From: Primula veris
Taxonomy: Eukaryota; Streptophyta; Magnoliopsida; Ericales; Primulaceae
Assembly (NCBI GenBank): GCA_963682055.1
Contig: OY821744.1
Coordinates: 22,916,967-22,980,966, forward strand
DNA length: 64,000 nucleotides
Direction: 5' to 3'
Shown: piece after piece, positions 46,901 to 59,900 of the stretch
Layout: every line of letters begins with the position of its first letter
How positions within the stretch are numbered: the first letter of the stretch is position 1
Position numbers and translations under genes: made by a program
Notes under the pieces: generated by a model
The model's database searches: none
Seen by the model: the letters and a program-made list of their open reading frames with translations, nothing else
Told to the model about the DNA's origin: nothing

Positions 46901-49900
46901 GAGAATCCACAATTTAGAAGAGCCCCTCCTCTTGTTAGGGTGGAGAAGATGTTTGAGGAGATGCAATCCAAGCTTCCTGGGGCTCCACAGTTTCTTCTGT
47001 GTTTACTCCCCGAGAGGAAGAACTCTCTTCTTTATGGTATTATTACTCTTGGTGCATATTTCATTACTTCTTGCCTTTCTTTTTGTTTTGGTTTCTGGTT
47101 TTCTAATAGGATTGCTGTTTTTTCATGTTAAGGTCCTTGGAAAAGAAAGAATCTGGCTGAATTTGGTGTGCCGACCCAATGTATTGCACCAGGTAGAGTT
47201 AATGATCAATATCTCACAAACGTTCTTTTGAAGATAAATGCAAAGGTGAGTTGTTTTGTATATGCATAATTACTTCTTGTAGTGTCAGCCTTCCTTTTCC
47301 AAAGATGCCAACATACATTTAAATATTTATATTCATGTTGTTTATAGATGGGTGGCTTGAATTCAATGCTTGCTATCGAACATTCCCCTGCTATTCCCAT
47401 GGTCTCAAAGGTTCCTACGATAATTATCGGTATGGATGTCTCACATGGCTCTCCTGGCCAATCAGATGTACCATCTATTGCAGCTGTAAGATGCTTCCTT
47501 TTTTTCCCGTTGATTGTTTTCTTGTGTACTTGTAGACATAAGGATTAACTTTTATTTATTCTAAGCTATAGCAATATTATATATTTTCCTCTTTATTCCC
47601 GCAAATAAAGAACATAACGCATACAACAAAACAAAACAAAAGAATTTGTTCATTTGCGTTTGCTTGCTTTCTAGCTATTCTATGTAGAAAATGCAATTTA
47701 TTCTCTCTATTTGTATGAATGATTAATAGGTTGTGAGCTCTAGGCACTGGCCTCTAATCTCACGGTACAGGGCATCTGTCCGCACACAGTCTCCCAAGGT
47801 TGAGATGATTGATTCTTTGTACAAGCGCGTGTCTGAAACCGAAGATGATGGGATTATGAGGTGGTTTATTAATTCACTTTGTTATTACACATCTGTTTGT
47901 GCCTTTTACTATTGATTATTCTGTTTGATTTGGCTAGTTTATTCCGCTTGCTTATGTGCTTATGATTTTTTTCTTATTTCTATTAGACTGATGCTTGTTT
48001 CAATTTCAGGGAGCTCTTACTAGATTTCTACACTAGCTCTGGAAAAAGGAAGCCGGACCAGATTATTATTTTCCGGTACTCTTTTGTTTCTTTCTAGTTA
48101 TGAGCATGTACACTAAACCTTCTGGATTGATATATCCTACCTACTTCTGAGTTTGTAACTTTAAAATTGAAATTCTTATTTGATTACTCAGTATCTGCCT
48201 CCTTTTTTTCCGGTTTACTTGTAATGAGATGTATATGTTTTCTGAATTAATATATGGGTTTAAATAAAGATGTTGGGTGGTAGTGGTGTGCTGATAAATA
48301 CTTTGACTTGGAGGCAAGGTTAATTTGCTTCCAAACTAAAAATAAAAAGATTTAAAAAAAATTCTGGGTTCAAACTTCTTGTTGTGTTGCATTCGCTTCT
48401 TGGACAGACAATTTTTACATTTATCTTTGTTGCTTTAGTAATTTGTAATATTATTTATTGTAGTTAATGCCCCATATTGACTTGAATTTAAGCAGAGATT
48501 GTACGTTGGCACATTTTAAAAAAATTTGCTTATTTTTAAACTTTGATGTTAAGGAGCTAAAAAAAGTGGAACGTACTATTTTGCCGAGTATCTGTTATTA
48601 AACTAGAGACAGTAAACATAATGCAAAGGGATTTTATTTAAAGATAGTGTTTGTGATTGTATGGATATCCCTTGTTTCTTCGAAGTTCAAATCCTGTAAA
48701 CTGGTGATTTGCTCAGCATTGTGTACATTATCTTTTTTTGTCTTTTCATTTTGTCATATTTGTTCTTTGATAGGGATGGAGTTAGTGAATCTCAGTTCAA
48801 TCAAGTTCTGAATATAGAACTCGACCAAATGATCGAGGTTCTCTTCTGATGACTATTCTTTGTTGATATAATTTTAATATATTGGTCTTCCTTTGTAGTC
48901 AAATCGTTGGTTATTCTAAACGTGTTTTTGTCATTATCTGTGCAGGCATGCAAATTCCTTGATGAAAAATGGAATCCTAAATTTGTTGTGATTGTTGCTC
49001 AGAAGAATCACCACACTAAATTTTTTCAGCCAGGAGCTCCCGAAAACGTTCCTCCAGGTCTAACTGTTGTAAAATAATAATTCCATAATTTCTTGAACAA
49101 CAGTATCTTATGTTTTTGTTACACCTATTTATGCAGGTACCATTATAGACAACAAAGTCTGCCATCCTCGGAATAATGACTTTTATTTGTGTGCCCAAGC
49201 TGGAATGATTGTGAGTTTTCAAACCTAATTAATTAGCTTTGAGGAATGACACTTGATACTTTCTTAGTAATTTTGGTGTACTTGATTTTAGTTTTGTTTT
49301 GTGAAGAAATTCCGAGTTTTACTCGTGAATGCAGTGATTTACCGAATAATTATAAACCTATGCAGTATACTTTTTTCATACAAAGTTGTACTGAAATATT
49401 TGCTTTGTACAGAATGGTCTCTTGTCAACTCATTGGTATTAACTTCACTATTTCAATCCTGGCAAAGCAGATCATGCTTATGATTTATTATCATACTGCC
49501 ATGTATTGATTTTTTGAGTCATGTATTCACATGTTGCATCAAAATGCACTTATATTGTAACGCAGGGAACTACAAGGCCCACACACTACCATGTGTTATG
49601 GGATGAAGTTGGATTTTCTGCTGATGATCTGCAGGAGCTAGTACATTCACTGTCGTATGTGTAAGTGGATGATATTTCTTTTTGTCAATCATGTATTCTC
49701 CTATTTTTTTCACTCTACACTCTACAAGTGATTCTAACTTGTTAATAATTCTATTCTTGTAGTTATCAGAGAAGCACAACTGCAATTTCCGTAGGTAATA
49801 TCTCGCAGCCCCACGTTCTTGGTCATTATTTGATATTACTTGCGTCAATATGCTGTTCTTTTCTACGCAGCATCGTATACTGTAGACCTTTTAATTAGTC

Positions 49901-50298
49901 TTTCATTCAAGTTGTATATCCGCCTTTTTTTTATATATCTAATCGTCGAAACATAAGAAAGGGGGTTGTTCAGGCTGATTTCTCAAACTTGCAAGATGAT
50001 GTGTAGGCAAATGTGATTTTTTTCCTTGTCATATCTAGTAAATGCAAGTTGATCATTTTTAATTAATTCTTAAAAAAAACTCCCTTTTTCTAACGTCTAT
50101 GGTTCTGTTCTTTTGTTGGCAGTGGCTCCGATATGCTATGCTCATCTTGCTGCAACTCAAATGGGACAGTTCATGAAGTTCGACGAAGCATCAGAAACAT
50201 CATCGAGCCAGGGAGGTCTGACATCTGCCGGGGCTGTGCCTGTTCCCCAGCTGCCTCGCCTGCAAGAGAACGTCGCGAGCTCTATGTTCTTTTGCTGA
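43904..50298 (+). CDS. AGO4: ARGONAUTE4, 22 coding exons, 906 aa
   Basis: Exons: 43904-44131, 44255-44460, 44574-44786, 45014-45150, 45425-45522, 45645-45742, 45852-46020, 46112-46228, 46302-46409, 46501-46563, 46656-46772, 46871-47036, 47133-47245, 47348-47485, 47730-47860, 48010-48075, 48774-48837, 48946-49057, 49137-49210, 49566-49660, 49763-49794, 50123-50298. All are GT-AG and in phase (2721 bases). Order: Pro-rich N-terminus, N domain, PAZ, MID, PIWI. The slicer residues are present: Asp in IIIGMDVSHGS, Glu in PKVEMIDSL, Asp in IIFRDGVSESQF, His in PTHYHVLWDE. The end is SMFFC as in Arabidopsis AGO4, which is 924 residues. AGO4 binds 24-nt siRNA, pairs with Pol V transcripts and directs DNA methylation by DRM2. 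Not seen: any break. An AGO16-type close paralogue is a minor alternative. Confidence 0.96.
45181..45360. repeat. Decayed foldback repeat with a G19 run in AGO4 intron 4
   Basis: ACAGTGTTTCAAAAGGTG at the left and CATCTTTTAAAATGTC at the right are poor inverted repeats enclosing AAGCGGGGACCAGGCGCCTA and GGCGCC-rich sequence. A run of 19 G lies at 45250-45268. A related fragment (GTGTTTTAAAAGGG, AAGCGGGGACCAGGAGCCTA) is at 26757-26850, and a looser one at about 31580-31830. Confidence 0.55.
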
Positions 50299-52441
50299 GA
50301 ATGTCTCATCATCAGTTTCTAAATCTCTTTTGTTTTGTTGTACATATCAAGTTTGCGTATCTATCTAGGTTTTTCTGTGTCTGCCATCTTCCTGTATGGA
50401 TGATTGGTATCGGCAGACTCTTATCCCTAAGTAACTGTTGAAACCTGATGTTATTTGAAGTGTTGGTAGTTACAGTGTGTAGTTTTTAGCAAGTACTGGC
50501 CGTGTTGTGTTGGCTATAGCCTTGTTCCTTTTGCTTTCCTTGTCGCATGGGACGACTTTGACTAGAATGAATCGATGACTTGTTGCTTTGCTTGTGTGAT
50601 GTGTCATTATTATTAGTCATTATCTTCTCCCAAATTAGGTATTATTTTATGTTATTTGCTTGCTAATCTCATTGCTGGAATTGCCAAACTTCTTTTAACT
50701 CCCTTCTTCCGTTATGAAGCAATTATTGTTAAGACCCTCGGCTAGTGATTATTTGCCCAAAAAAGTGTCCAAACCTGCTTTACAAAATCATTTATGGCGA
50801 AATCAACCAGACACTGTTTCTCAAAAGGCTGGATTTCCTAAACCCAACCAATTACATATTTTGAGGATTGTATAGTTATGTGGCATATCTGGTTTTAAGA
50901 GTGATGTTTTAATAGTTTGTACGAGACATCAAGGCAATACCTTGTAATCATGCAAAAATCAAACACTTTAGGCCTTTCAAGATGCTAAAGCATAATGTGA
51001 TGCTGTTTGTAAGCTTGGCAGAGACCAAGAGCTAGGCGTTTGATTGCAAGTATTAGTACAGTATACATATACTTGTACAGCATATGTCTAAATATGAATG
51101 TGTGCATTTATCTATCTTCAATGGTGAGGAAGCTAACGGGGAGCATTTTATGATATTTCTCCCCCGTACATGGAGAAAGAGAGAGGGAGAGAAAACCCTC
51201 ATTTATTCTTCTATCTTGAAGTTTGATTTGGTCAAGGTGACCGTTTTTCGAACAGTCTGAAAGATTGCGGCTCTTTTGTGGAGAGCTATGTTTTGAGGTA
51301 GTACATTGATGGTTGTTTTGTTTTGCAACATCTCCTCTTTTATTTTAGCCTTTTAAAAGCTGAACTACATTTGGATTTCAACTTCTCTTTTAGAGAGTAC
51401 TCTCACAGTCCTTGCCCCAATATAGTTATTGTGAAACTGTTGTGCGCCACTTCCTATTCAAGCATTTTGACAAGTTAATCTTCAAAAAAAGATATAACAA
51501 GTTGTGACAGATCTGAGCTTGAAATGCCTTGAACTACAGAGCAGGATTCAGAGCTCTTTTCGGTTCTGAGATATTCTAGTCCTGGTGTAAAATTAAGAAA
51601 TGGCCCTTTTTGGAATACTCAACTTGAAGACTCAGATAATATAAAACACGAATTGTAAATACAAAATGATAATTTCAAACCAACTTATTGTAACACTAGT
51701 CTTTTTCTCCATGTATTCATTCTGTATCCATAAGCACTGCCGGTAAAAAAAATCAAAATTTAATAAACTTATAAAAGGAATGAAGTTGGACATCGGTTAT
51801 TGTCATTGTTTTGTAAGATACACCAGAATTTTGAACTCAAAAAAGGTTAACACATGAGTTAAGTCTTAAACTTAATTATGAAATGTACAACCCATAGAAT
51901 TGTTATGCAATTGTCAAATTTAAAACACAAATCAGGGACATGGGAGGTCTTATATTACTATTACTCCAATCTAATGTAAAGTACGGCTAAAAGAGAAATA
52001 TTATGTATGTACTAGTCAAATTACAAGTTCAGGGACTAAATCGAATTCTTTGAAACTTTGGCTGACTATTTTGTAACTACGCATGAATTAAAAGAAAACA
52101 ATGTGAATCATCGAAAAAGGATCCCCTTCAAGGATGGATACCTAGACCTTCATGATGCATAATAAGCTTTACTAAAAAGGGATAACAGCTCATATGATTC
52201 ACAAGTGTGCTCAAAACAATATAATCCTACTTTATATATATATAAGAATAAATGGAAATTTTAAGTTCTTTTGTGCCCTTAGTTTCGTGAGGCCCTATGC
52301 TACATCACTAGTTGCACAGGCCCAGCGCCGGCTCTGAATTGTACTCACTAAACTCAGATATGTAGATAGAAGAATCAATATTTAAAAATATAAAAGATAA
52401 CATGTCAAAGTTCAGAAGAAAAAAGGTCTCGGCCATAGAGG
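50299..52441. other. AGO4 3' UTR and non-coding flank
   Basis: The T-rich sequence to about 50600 is the likely 3' UTR. Beyond that no frame, terminal repeat or RNA gene is visible. Confidence 0.5.
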
Positions 52442-52523
52442 TAACCATATAGTTTAATGGAAGGGGCGATAACTGATAATATTAACCATATAGTTTAATG
52501 GAAGGGGCGATAACTGATAATAT
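52442..52523. repeat. Exact tandem duplication, 41-bp unit, two copies
   Basis: TAACCATATAGTTTAATGGA and the following 21 bases occur twice in direct succession with no visible difference. Confidence 0.95.
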
Positions 52524-52954
52524 TAGCTTAAAATGGCCGAAAAAATATTGAAGTCGAACACTGGTAAGACTTTGATTGCTTATTAATGGATCAAGTTACT
52601 AACTGTATCAAGAAAAAGGCACAAGGGGGATCGGTAAAAATAAAAGAAGAGGTCATTGGTGGCGCAAACAAAACAAAACATACATTTACAATGCGTCAAT
52701 ATTCAATTGTACAAGCAACAAACACATGAAATACCTACTGTTCTCGTACTGTCAACAATTAGAGAAAGTCAAGTACTGCTAGAGGATTGCAAATTTGCAT
52801 ATCAGTTAATTAATCAATAATACATTGACGAAAGAACGTAAAACGTTAAAAGCAACATCCAGAAAGTAAACCCCTACACCTTTCATTCATTCATATACCT
52901 CTTTATTGGAGATGATATCATCATGAGCTGACCAAAAGCCCCCACACCCGGACT

Positions 52955-53155
52955 CTAAAGGGTGGTGATTGCAGGCACTTGTATCCGGGTTGCCGGATTC
53001 TGGAGACCTGTGGCTGCCGTTGCTAAAAGATCAACAGCAACAGGAAAATCAAGCTTTGCAAGCATGGTTTTTCGAACTGAAATTTGCATCTCATAGCTTA
53101 GCTCATTTCGTTGGAACTTACTCTTTGCTTTTTCGCTGGGAATTATCATTATCAT
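52955..53155 (-). pseudogene. Possible coding exon or relic, minus strand, unrecognised
   Basis: A 66-codon open frame ends in TAG-type stop context at the left and reads SEKAKSKFQRNELSYEMQIS then VRKTMLAKLDFPVAVDLLAT. A CCCAG acceptor-like sequence precedes Glu-Lys-Ala-Lys at about 53136. The composition looks protein-like, more than neighbouring frames, and the region has higher GC than its flanks. I could not attach upstream exons or name a family. It may be the last exon of a decayed gene, or chance. Confidence 0.25.
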
Positions 53156-53199
53156 GTCATGTGAAACATCAAAATATTAAATATGGATAGAATGGGAAT

Positions 53200-54307
53200 G
53201 CAGCCTCTATGCTACTGTTCACCCACCTCATGAGAATTTAAAGTTGATACAACCGTTGGTTTAATTCTGGTGAAAAGTTGCTACTTCTTTTCTATAGTAC
53301 TTCTGAGTATGGTGAGTATGAATGTATGATAGTATCTCGAAACTTCTTCTGCAAGGTTGTATCTTATAGAATAAATTAACAGACTGTTTTGCGTGGTTTT
53401 GCTTACAAAACAACTAACTAGGGACCAGTGGATGTCCAAAGTCACTAAGAAGCGCAGATAACACCTAGCGAAAGCAGCTACCCTTTTAATTATATCAAAT
53501 TTAGTACACAGGTTCCACTATTTCGTGTCATATCTTGAAGCATTAACTCAAAATTAGCCTAAAGGCTCGGCTTAAGTTATGTTTATATTTCCACTCAAAA
53601 ATAGTATATACTCAAATTCGTTATCCCTGCGTTTAATTTTAGATTTTTTTTATATCTATATGCTAGTCATATCATCTATCACTATGTTTCACTGCCTAAA
53701 TATCTTCGGTCTCTTAAATTATGCACCCACCGGTTGTTAGTCATGGCTTATTAAAGTTATCGTTGAACATTTGAAACGTTGGCAATAAGTACTCATCACT
53801 CATGTACATATTTATACTTTTAAGTTATACCCACTCGTAGGTATTGACTATACTAACAAGTAACAAGCAGTTTTTTTATGGACATCCCAAATATATCGAT
53901 GATGAAAACTTTTCTGTGTTATCTTTAAAATGCAAATAAGCTTATTCGTAAAGCAACGATAATTTGAAGTTAGCCTCCTTACCAGTAGTTTAGTAAACAT
54001 AAGCCAGTTAGAGTAGATCTTTCTGGCAATGAGTTGGCATTCAGTGCTGGTGCCTGGCGGTATATCTCTTGGACAATAACCCCGTGGTATAGAACAATTC
54101 ATATGATTATATATTTACAGCCCGCCCATACATAGCATAACCAAGAAGAACCTAGTCAATGTTGACAGCTATACATACTATCACAATGCCATTTGATTCA
54201 TCTTTTCATATAACCCCCCAGGCCTTTCCATTGTCAAAAACACAACTAATGTGCCTTGAAACTTTACAACTGATTCATTTTTGTCCTTGTCCAAATTCAC
54301 TATATTA
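53200..54307. other. Non-coding flank, includes PORR gene 3' UTR
   Basis: No supported frame or repeat was seen; the part next to 54307 should be 3' UTR of the minus-strand gene. Confidence 0.4.
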
Positions 54308-55768
54308 CTACCACGGTTCTAAATGTCCGTTGGCATCAGTTTTCCAATATCCATCCTGGTCATTTACACTCATGTAGTCATTGCCATCATTATCGACATC
54401 CACGTCATCATCCCAACTATAATCATCGTCCTCAGAATCTTCAGTTTTAAAAAGATCATCTAATGCATCATCGGGAACATCGCCTACGTCATGTATCTCT
54501 TCGTATGTGTAATTGATATAACGTCCAACATCACCAATTATGCTTCTCTTTTTCCTCTCTTGCCTCATTCGCTTCCCATCTTTAATTAAATTCATAAGTC
54601 GTTCTCTTATGACCAAAGTTTCATCCTTTTCAACAAGAGTACCTTTGTCATCATAACCCTCCACCAGAAACACCGAGTCTCTCTGGCCCTTTAAGCTCAC
54701 ATAGAACAACTCAGGATGTCTCACTATCATGCCTCTAAGCTTATTTGGCAATCCAAAATCTTTTCGGAAATGAGTTAAATGGTCCACTAACGTCCTTTTC
54801 TCCACCATCATCCCTAAAACCTCTCTCACTACGGCACATGCCCTCTTCTCCGCCTCAATCGAGCCTTCCGTTACTTCCCCAATGGGAGTCCTAAACGGGC
54901 ATACATTCGTCATTTCTCCAAATTTGATCAAATATTCACGGTGAGACCTTTTCACATTCAGCCCTTTTCGAAGTCTCAAATGCTTGAACTTCAAAGGCCT
55001 ATCAACTATTAACCCGGACGTAATATCGGGAGAAGGAGAAAGGTTAGCTAGATGTGGGTCCCATGAAACAAGCTCAAGTGCACGTCCATAAGATGTGTCT
55101 ACCGTCTTGAACTTGTCAGGATGGTTGTTGCATAGCTTGGATCGAAAACTAGGGGGAAAACCAAGGTCTGGGCCAACATGAGCAAGTTTAGATAGAAGGA
55201 TCCGATTGTGGGACGAGAGCATAAGAAGTTTCTGTAATTTAGCACTCAGAGTAGCAGACATTGTCGACTTGATTTCATGTTCTTGACTTGCAAGAGCAGA
55301 TGCAGCTGGGGTAAGGCGGACACATAATTGAGGGTTTAATTTTGTTGCGTTGAGTGGGGTAGGTGGCAATGGGACTGTGAAGAGTTCAAAAATTGAAGGA
55401 TAGCAAAGGATCATAGAAAGAAGCGAGCAAGGTTTGTTTAATGAGAGATAGGATCGACATTTGGAGAGGACGTGGAGGGGCATGTAATGTTTCGGTTTAG
55501 ATAGAAGTAGCGTCTTTAGTTTCTGTACAAACCGTATCTTGTTATGTTTCACCACATGCTTGTCTAATGTTCGATCACGGACAACTTTCGGAGATGATTG
55601 AGCTAGTGAGATAGAGGGAAGTCTATATTTCTTAAACTTGTTGTAGTTTGTACTGCCTCTGTGAGGTTTTGAATGACGCAAAGAGGGGATAAACTCTGAT
55701 TTTAGGGAAATGATTTGTATCTCTCTCTGATATGGCATAAACAAGCAAACTTCCATAGTTGCATCCAA
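54308..55768 (-). CDS. PORR-domain organellar RNA-binding protein (WTF1-like), 486 aa
   Basis: A single open exon of 486 codons. The N-terminus is basic (residues about 1-50, SLRHSKPHRGSTNYNKFKKY), as in an organelle transit peptide. The PORR domain spans about residues 62-400: VVRDRTLDKHVVKHNKIRFV, the L-S-K/L-x-L pairs, LGFPPSFRSKLCNNHPDKFK, and near its end the characteristic FRKDFGLPNKLRGMIVRHPE, LFYVSLKGQRDSVFLVEGYD. The last 60 residues are very acidic (SEDDDYSWDDDVDVDNDGND), ending GHLEPW. PORR proteins bind group II introns and promote their splicing in chloroplasts or mitochondria; which organelle and introns cannot be read here. TGTGCAG|GATTGG just before the start suggests a 5' leader intron, so an upstream exon could add residues. 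Confidence 0.9.
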   Translation of the reverse strand: MDATMEVCLFMPYQREIQIISLKSEFIPSLRHSKPHRGSTNYNKFKKYRLPSISLAQSSPKVVRDRTLDKHVVKHNKIRFVQKLKTLLLSKPKHYMPLHVLSKCRSYLSLNKPCSLLSMILCYPSIFELFTVPLPPTPLNATKLNPQLCVRLTPAASALASQEHEIKSTMSATLSAKLQKLLMLSSHNRILLSKLAHVGPDLGFPPSFRSKLCNNHPDKFKTVDTSYGRALELVSWDPHLANLSPSPDITSGLIVDRPLKFKHLRLRKGLNVKRSHREYLIKFGEMTNVCPFRTPIGEVTEGSIEAEKRACAVVREVLGMMVEKRTLVDHLTHFRKDFGLPNKLRGMIVRHPELFYVSLKGQRDSVFLVEGYDDKGTLVEKDETLVIRERLMNLIKDGKRMRQERKKRSIIGDVGRYINYTYEEIHDVGDVPDDALDDLFKTEDSEDDDYSWDDDVDVDNDGNDYMSVNDQDGYWKTDANGHLEPW

Positions 55769-56890
55769 TCCTGCACATAGTGAAGTTTTCAGTGAGAAGA
55801 AGATAATCCATATGTTTTACATAAGAATTTCATGCATATTATGACATGGCAACACTTCAAAATAAAATAAAAAATTGTTGGCTCTTCTTGAGGTAGTAAC
55901 ATCCAAATTACCATAACACGTCTGAACACACGAAAGTGGTTCCACATCTACTTCAAGAATTAAGAAGTCAAATATATATGCTATGCCATCTCTACTTGCA
56001 AACAATTTCGTAACAGTACAGATTTGTAGAGAACCAAATGGGAAATAGATACAGAAAGAATTTTCTACTGTTTCACCAACTAGGCCTTAAGAATGTGTCT
56101 GGACAAAGTCAATGTGATATTAATCTGCATTGGTATTTTACAACAAAAAAACTAATCATTACATCTACAACAGGTATGAGAAACAGAATGCATGAAATGT
56201 TGTCACTTTAGTTTCTTTTGTACACATATATGGTCAATGATGGCCCAGAGGGAGATAAAACAGGCCACATGAACAGGGAAACCCACCCCTACAACACTAC
56301 AAGGATATCTTTTATAAGAGAAAAAGAAAATTCTAGCTGGGCCTGACCCATATATTAACTTAACACTTAATATAATTAACATTAGTTTGGTTACATCTTT
56401 TAATCCTAACAAACTGGGTTTGGAGTGGTAAGAAAAAGAGCTCTTTTGCTTCACAGATGTCTACGAATTATCACACAATCTGGTCACCAATGAAATTAGC
56501 TGGCTTACTAAATGAATATCTATACCAAGGCTAGAACAAATCCGGTGGACATAGCTCCCACTATCACTAAGGATCTAGTGTAGACAGCCTTCCGTTTACA
56601 TTATTTTCTTTTGCAGAAAGCTGCTTCCACGACTGAAACCTAAGACTTCGGATCACGTGGCAATAACTTTACTAAAAGAAATAAAATCAAGTAAAGATGA
56701 GATTAATACTCATAATTCCATTGTAACGCTAGCTGATTCTCATTACCAATCCAATTAGACTAGTTTTTACACCCAAAACCAAAATGAAGTTGGAGCTAAG
56801 GATGAAAATATAAAGAACCACACACCTAAATAAAAAGAGCTATACACTTTGGTAGAACTTGAGTAGGGAGAACTGGAGGAAAAAAAAAAG

Positions 56891-56930
<40 letters not shown>

Positions 56931-59900
56931 CGCTCAAACTGGCATCTTCCTTCCTCTTCTCCTCCAGGTGCTTGTGTCATAACTGCAATTTTGATTTACA
57001 GTTTCTTAATCCTTATTGCGTTACAGCTTCTATGCTAGGATTTTGTTGTTGTTTTGCTTAAAAAAGTGGATTGTGTTTGGTTGGCAAGCTGAAAAGCTAA
57101 AATTTGCTAGCCTTTGGCCACGATAAATTAGAAGCTTTTTAAACAGAGTGAACCTAACTATTGTATAAACCTTAAAAAATCCAGCTTATTTGCTTAAAAT
57201 CAGAAACCAAACAATTACTTAACTGCCAGACTTGAGTTGTTTGTACTTGAATCAAACATGAAAAAGATTATACACATACATTGTTTGTCTATCGTAAGCT
57301 TTTGTGCAAGTATTTTTAGTTTTCAGCTAGACTGGTATGACTTTTAATTTTGAAGTTTTAGTTTATGATGCTGCCATGCTCGTCCCGATTATTGAGCAAT
57401 TTCTGGAGGTGTAATAAACTTCAAAAGTACTGTATAAGGGCATTTTTTAGGATGTTTACAAATATTGAAGTGCTCGTTGTTTCTGATAACTACCATGAGA
57501 ACATTTTCCGAAATGGTTAATGTACATGTAGGTCCAGAGACAGACTCGTGACTTTTCCTGAGAAAGGCCCCATTTTCAACAGTTAAAAAAAACATTTTTG
57601 AAAGAGCTACACTAACAACATAAAAAAGCGTGAGATTTATCGGTGTAATGAAGAAAATCGAGCGTTTTACTCTGATTTCAATCGAGCTTTGAATCAAGAT
57701 TCCTTCCCTTCAAAACGCGCATATTAAAGAGTGAAAGAAAAAAACTCTAATGTGGATTAGCAAACCTTAAGGATTATCAACACACGATAAGAATCTCGAC
57801 GACTTATCAGAAAGTTTTGTTTCATGTGCCGTGTTTTCACGCACATCCAAACAAATGGTGTTGTTATTGCCACAATGAGAACGAAAAAATATAACAGTAT
57901 TCCCCATCTTTGACTAAATCGCTTTATGCGATTGCGGATAAGAAAAAAAAAACTTATTCCCCATCTTTCAAAACAACAAGTACAACCTCTGTGAACCCCA
58001 TAAATTTGCTAATTAATTCTCCATGAAACCCAAGAGAAAAGGTCCCAATCTAGATAACCAACAAAAAAAACTCTAAATATTTTACATTTGTTCTTTTAAT
58101 TTGCACAAACTTTTCATCGAACAACAAATCAATAGCTTCGTACTCTACACAAGAATACCCATATAATTTCTTATCGTTTACTTACTAAAACGTCAATTTA
58201 TTACACGAACAATAAAGAAATCACTCAAAAAGATTCAAATAACAATACACAAAGCTGTTATACAATTCTAGTACTACCTATTTATGTTCTTTTTGATATC
58301 CATAAATTGTTTTATATAGGCAGACAACTTGATTAGGACTTAAAGAACAAAGGTGAGCTGTTTTCTCATTTTTTATTTAAATTGTTCTCAAACATAAACA
58401 AAAACACAAAAAAAAGGTCACTTGTACGAAGACACTTCAAAATAAGCAACAAAATACTTAAAACTTTGAATTTCCTGTATTTAGCTCCATATTGAAAATT
58501 TAGAGAAAACATATAGTTAGTATGTAAAAATCCTTACATGTGTTGGTTGTTGTTGAGTTTGATGGATTTAATTTTGTACTCAGAGACACAGATAAGGAGT
58601 GTGTGTGTGTGAACCAATGAAGTTCAATAATTATGTTTAGTATCTTCGTATTTCCATAATTTACTACTTCATCTTTCACTTTTATCAATTTGGGCTTCGT
58701 CTTTTCATTTTTTTTTGTTTTTTAGCAGATTTAATAAATTCATAAAATTATCGTCACATTCTTCACCTATGTGATTACATATGTGTAAGCATCCAAAAAA
58801 AATAATATCTAAATTTGAGATATAATGAATGTAATTACGTCGATTTGTGTTATCGAAACCTTAATTGGGCCAAAATAAATAGGTTGAATACCAAATTGAT
58901 AAAACATAAAGGTTATGTGCTAGATTATTAGAAGTGAATAGTACATGGTACTTAAACAACTTTTTTTCCCAATTGAAAACTAAGAATGAAGTAATAATAA
59001 TCCAAGAAACACCAATATAATTGGACAAAATAATTTAAATATAATAAAAACTTAAATTAAGTATACTAATTAAAAAAAATTAAGAATTTACTGTAATAGT
59101 CGAGAAAGCAGCAACAATTTAGATACAAAAATGCTAAAAACTTGTCACAGATTGCTTTCATCAATTCTGTCTTGTCATTACCGGATACCATCAAGGAGGT
59201 TCGTGCCTTGTACATGATTGTTTTTTTGGATATGATAACAATAACATTTTGTTCACATGAATGACTTATAGACGGTTTGGCTGCAGGACTAGTGTTTCCG
59301 AGAAAATCCAACGGTATTTGTCCCGAGACTATGAATGACAGTTTTATGTATATAGTAATGAAACTACTAATAACATCACTCACATGTTGGTGTAAATACA
59401 CCATTTTGGGTATTTGATGTCCGAATTGGACAAATAGTCCGATTCTATAATGTTTAACCATACACATCATTTATGGGTACTCATCGTTTATAATCCGGTC
59501 TCACATTACAATACAGCAAACCAAACAATACCTTAGTTTCTTATGTTTTTGCACAAAATTATCATGTAAATACATTGAAGGTAGCCAAAAATATGTTTCC
59601 TGTGCACAAAGGAAACCTTACTTATAAAAAATATGATGTGGAAAATTGTCATTCTATCATCCATGGTATTCTTTCACCACTATGTATCCGAATTCGCAAA
59701 CTGTGAAACTAAAAACTTAGTCAGATGCAAAAAAAACCCTTAGACAAATCATAGTATACACAATCATAATTCAATGAAATTAAAGGATTGTCTTAATTTA
59801 TGAGATAAAAAGTAAATTCATTAGACGATAAAATTGTAAGAAACCACTATAAAGTTTAAACAATGAAAAGCACCAGATTGTAAACATAAATCTATATCGT

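Noticed and set aside
46586..46966. 126-codon minus-strand frame
   Set aside because: Antisense to AGO4 exons 11 and 12 and spans the intron between them.
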